6,899 nt of DNA, taken from positions 1 to 6,899 of the forward strand of contig SKJD01000009.1 of the NCBI GenBank assembly GCA_007116095.1, read 5' to 3'. The notes under the pieces are model-generated. The model saw nothing but the letters and a program-made list of their open reading frames with translations. It did no database searches and was not told the DNA's origin. Made by a program: the position numbers and the translations under genes. Positions 5,741 to 6,899 of this stretch are shown here, piece after piece (within the stretch, counting starts at the first letter, position 1; every line of letters starts with the position of its first letter). Source of the DNA: Candidatus Hydrogenedentota bacterium (GTDB lineage Bacteria; Hydrogenedentota; Hydrogenedentia; Hydrogenedentales; SCBR16-9).

Positions 5741-6754
5741 ATGACGCAGTACTTTTTGGGTTTGGATGCTGGCGGCACCAAGACCTATGCCTTGGTGGGC
5801 AATGAGAAGGGTGAAATCCTGGGCTTTGGTCGCGCTGGGACCGGGAATTACGAAGTGCGTGGCGTGGACGCCGCGCGGGATTCCATTGAGAGCGCGGTGC
5901 GCCAGGCTCTGAAAACGGCTGGTATTCGCAGCGAAGAACTGAGTCATATCGGAATGGGGGTGGCCGGGGCTGACCTGCCTGAAGACTACGAGATGCTCGA
6001 ACGTGAAATTTTCACCCCACTCTTCGGAGAGTTGCCCAGGGTTTTCCGCAACGATTCCATGGCGGGCCTGCGTGGCGGCGTGCGCGGCCCCTACGGTATC
6101 GTTATTGCCTGCGGGACAGGTTGCGTTTGCGCGGGCATCAACGCCCAGGGCGAAGAAACCCGCGTCGGCGGCATCAATGAAGATTTCGGGGATGTGGTCA
6201 GCGGCACCAGCATCGGCTATCGGGCGCTTCAAGCCGTTTTTCAGGCCCGGGACAACATCCTTCCCCTTACGTTATTGACGGAGTTGCTGGTGGAACGCGC
6301 CGGCTGCCAGGATATCGAAGAGCTTTTCATTCGTATGTACCGGGAAGAGATCAGTCAAGAAGACCTGGAACCGATCGCGCCGCTGGTATTCCAGGCTGCC
6401 CGTCAGGGCGATGTAGCGGCCTGTGATATACTGGAATGGACCGGGCGTTTTCTCGGCCAGACGGTAGCCGCTGCCGCCCGACGCCTGCACATGCAGGACC
6501 AGGCGTTTGACGTTGTCATGGCCGGTAGCGTCTTCAAGGGAGACAGCCCGATCCTCAAAGATGCGTTGGCCCTGACGTTGCACCGTGACTGCCCTGACGC
6601 CCGCTTGGTTATGCCTACCTACGAACCAGTGGTCGGGGCGCTGTTGCTTGGCCTGGATCAGCTCGGTACAATGGACGCTGCCTTTTATGATCGCCTGAAT
6701 CAGAGTTTGATGCAGGCATCTACCCGATACAACGTCGCATTATTTATGGAGTAG
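5741..6754 (+). CDS. BadF/BadG/BcrA/BcrD-type ATPase, N-acetylglucosamine kinase-like
   Basis: This is a 337-residue cytoplasmic protein of the ASKHA (actin/hexokinase/Hsp70) fold, in the BadF/NAGK-like family that includes GlcNAc kinases. Phosphate-1 loop: LGLDAGGTKT (6-15). The acidic N104-D105 in VFRNDSMAG is in the place of the catalytic base region. Phosphate-2 loop: IACGTGC (122-128). Adenosine region: VVMAGSVFKG (258-267), and the C-terminal VVGALLLGLD (297-306) is also typical. The Cys residues do not form the iron-sulfur CxnC pattern of 2-hydroxyacyl-CoA dehydratase activators, so a sugar kinase is preferred. The ATG at 5741 is chosen because AAGGAA (5729-5734) is six bases upstream; the frame extends 37 codons further but without family sequence. 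The usual GDEGSG-like segment reads GDVVSG. The substrate is not determined; an amino sugar from wall recycling is a guess from context. Confidence 0.85.
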   Translation: MTQYFLGLDAGGTKTYALVGNEKGEILGFGRAGTGNYEVRGVDAARDSIESAVRQALKTAGIRSEELSHIGMGVAGADLPEDYEMLEREIFTPLFGELPRVFRNDSMAGLRGGVRGPYGIVIACGTGCVCAGINAQGEETRVGGINEDFGDVVSGTSIGYRALQAVFQARDNILPLTLLTELLVERAGCQDIEELFIRMYREEISQEDLEPIAPLVFQAARQGDVAACDILEWTGRFLGQTVAAAARRLHMQDQAFDVVMAGSVFKGDSPILKDALALTLHRDCPDARLVMPTYEPVVGALLLGLDQLGTMDAAFYDRLNQSLMQASTRYNVALFME

Positions 6755-6756
6755 TC

Positions 6757-6899
6757 ATGAGAATTCGTGCAAATCAAATCGTCGGCATCATTATTTTCAT
6801 TTTGTTTCTTACCGTCTTCGGGCTGGTGTTCCGCAGCATGGAAAGCACCCCTTCCCAAGACAATGTCGCTGGCCAAATTCCCGTCTTTGAAACCGATCC
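6757..6899 (+). CDS. Membrane-anchored protein of unknown function (partial, N-terminus only)
   Basis: Only the first 47 codons are in the window. The product starts MRIRANQ, has one strongly hydrophobic helix at about residues 8-25 (IVGIIIFILFLTVFGLVF), then a polar stretch with SMESTPSQDN. This is the pattern of a signal anchor with the rest outside the cytoplasm. No lipobox Cys is seen. GGAG (6748-6751) lies five bases before the ATG and overlaps the end of the kinase gene, whose stop is two bases upstream. The two genes are therefore in one operon and probably coupled in translation. I do not recognise the family from this fragment. Confidence 0.75.
   Translation, partial: MRIRANQIVGIIIFILFLTVFGLVFRSMESTPSQDNVAGQIPVFETD

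Overview
The window comes from a Gram-negative bacterium with an outer membrane. It carries the peptidoglycan-associated lipoprotein Pal and its partner CpoB (YbgF), and it can respire oxygen through a cytochrome bd-type quinol oxidase. Genes are GC-rich and the gaps are visibly AT-rich. The Pal motif reads GHCDERGT (many gammaproteobacteria have GHTDERGT or GHADERGT), and the tol-pal cluster is dismantled. Both point away from Enterobacteria and their relatives. A deltaproteobacterium-like lineage or a deep-branching phylum is possible, but the sequence alone does not settle the taxon.

Layout. The minus strand holds the cydA-cydB operon; cydB runs off the left edge. A 246-base divergent gap carries the likely cydA promoter. 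From there everything is on the plus strand: a VTT/DedA-type (TVP38/TMEM64) membrane protein, a 328-base gap rich in dyad symmetry, pal, a 269-base gap holding a promoter and a foldable leader RNA, cpoB, a 230-base gap with a strong intrinsic terminator, a BadF/BcrA-type sugar-kinase-like ATPase, and the first 47 codons of a membrane-anchored protein closely coupled to the kinase.

How the genes fit together. CydAB is a quinol:O2 oxidoreductase of the inner membrane. Pal and CpoB belong to the Tol-Pal envelope machinery, linking outer membrane, peptidoglycan and septal wall synthesis, but tolQRAB is not adjacent. pal and cpoB each appear to have their own promoter, with the same extended -10 element (TGGTAG-N-AT), so they may be co-regulated without forming one tight operon. 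The kinase could act in amino-sugar or muropeptide recycling, which would suit envelope neighbours, but its substrate is not shown by the sequence.

I did not find a clear, wholly new multi-gene system. The least ordinary material lies in the gaps: a compact three-way-junction fold before cpoB, two dyads bracketing the pal -10, and a hairpin-rich, terminator-containing leader before the kinase. In the proteins, CydA has His where E. coli CydA has the functionally important Arg391.
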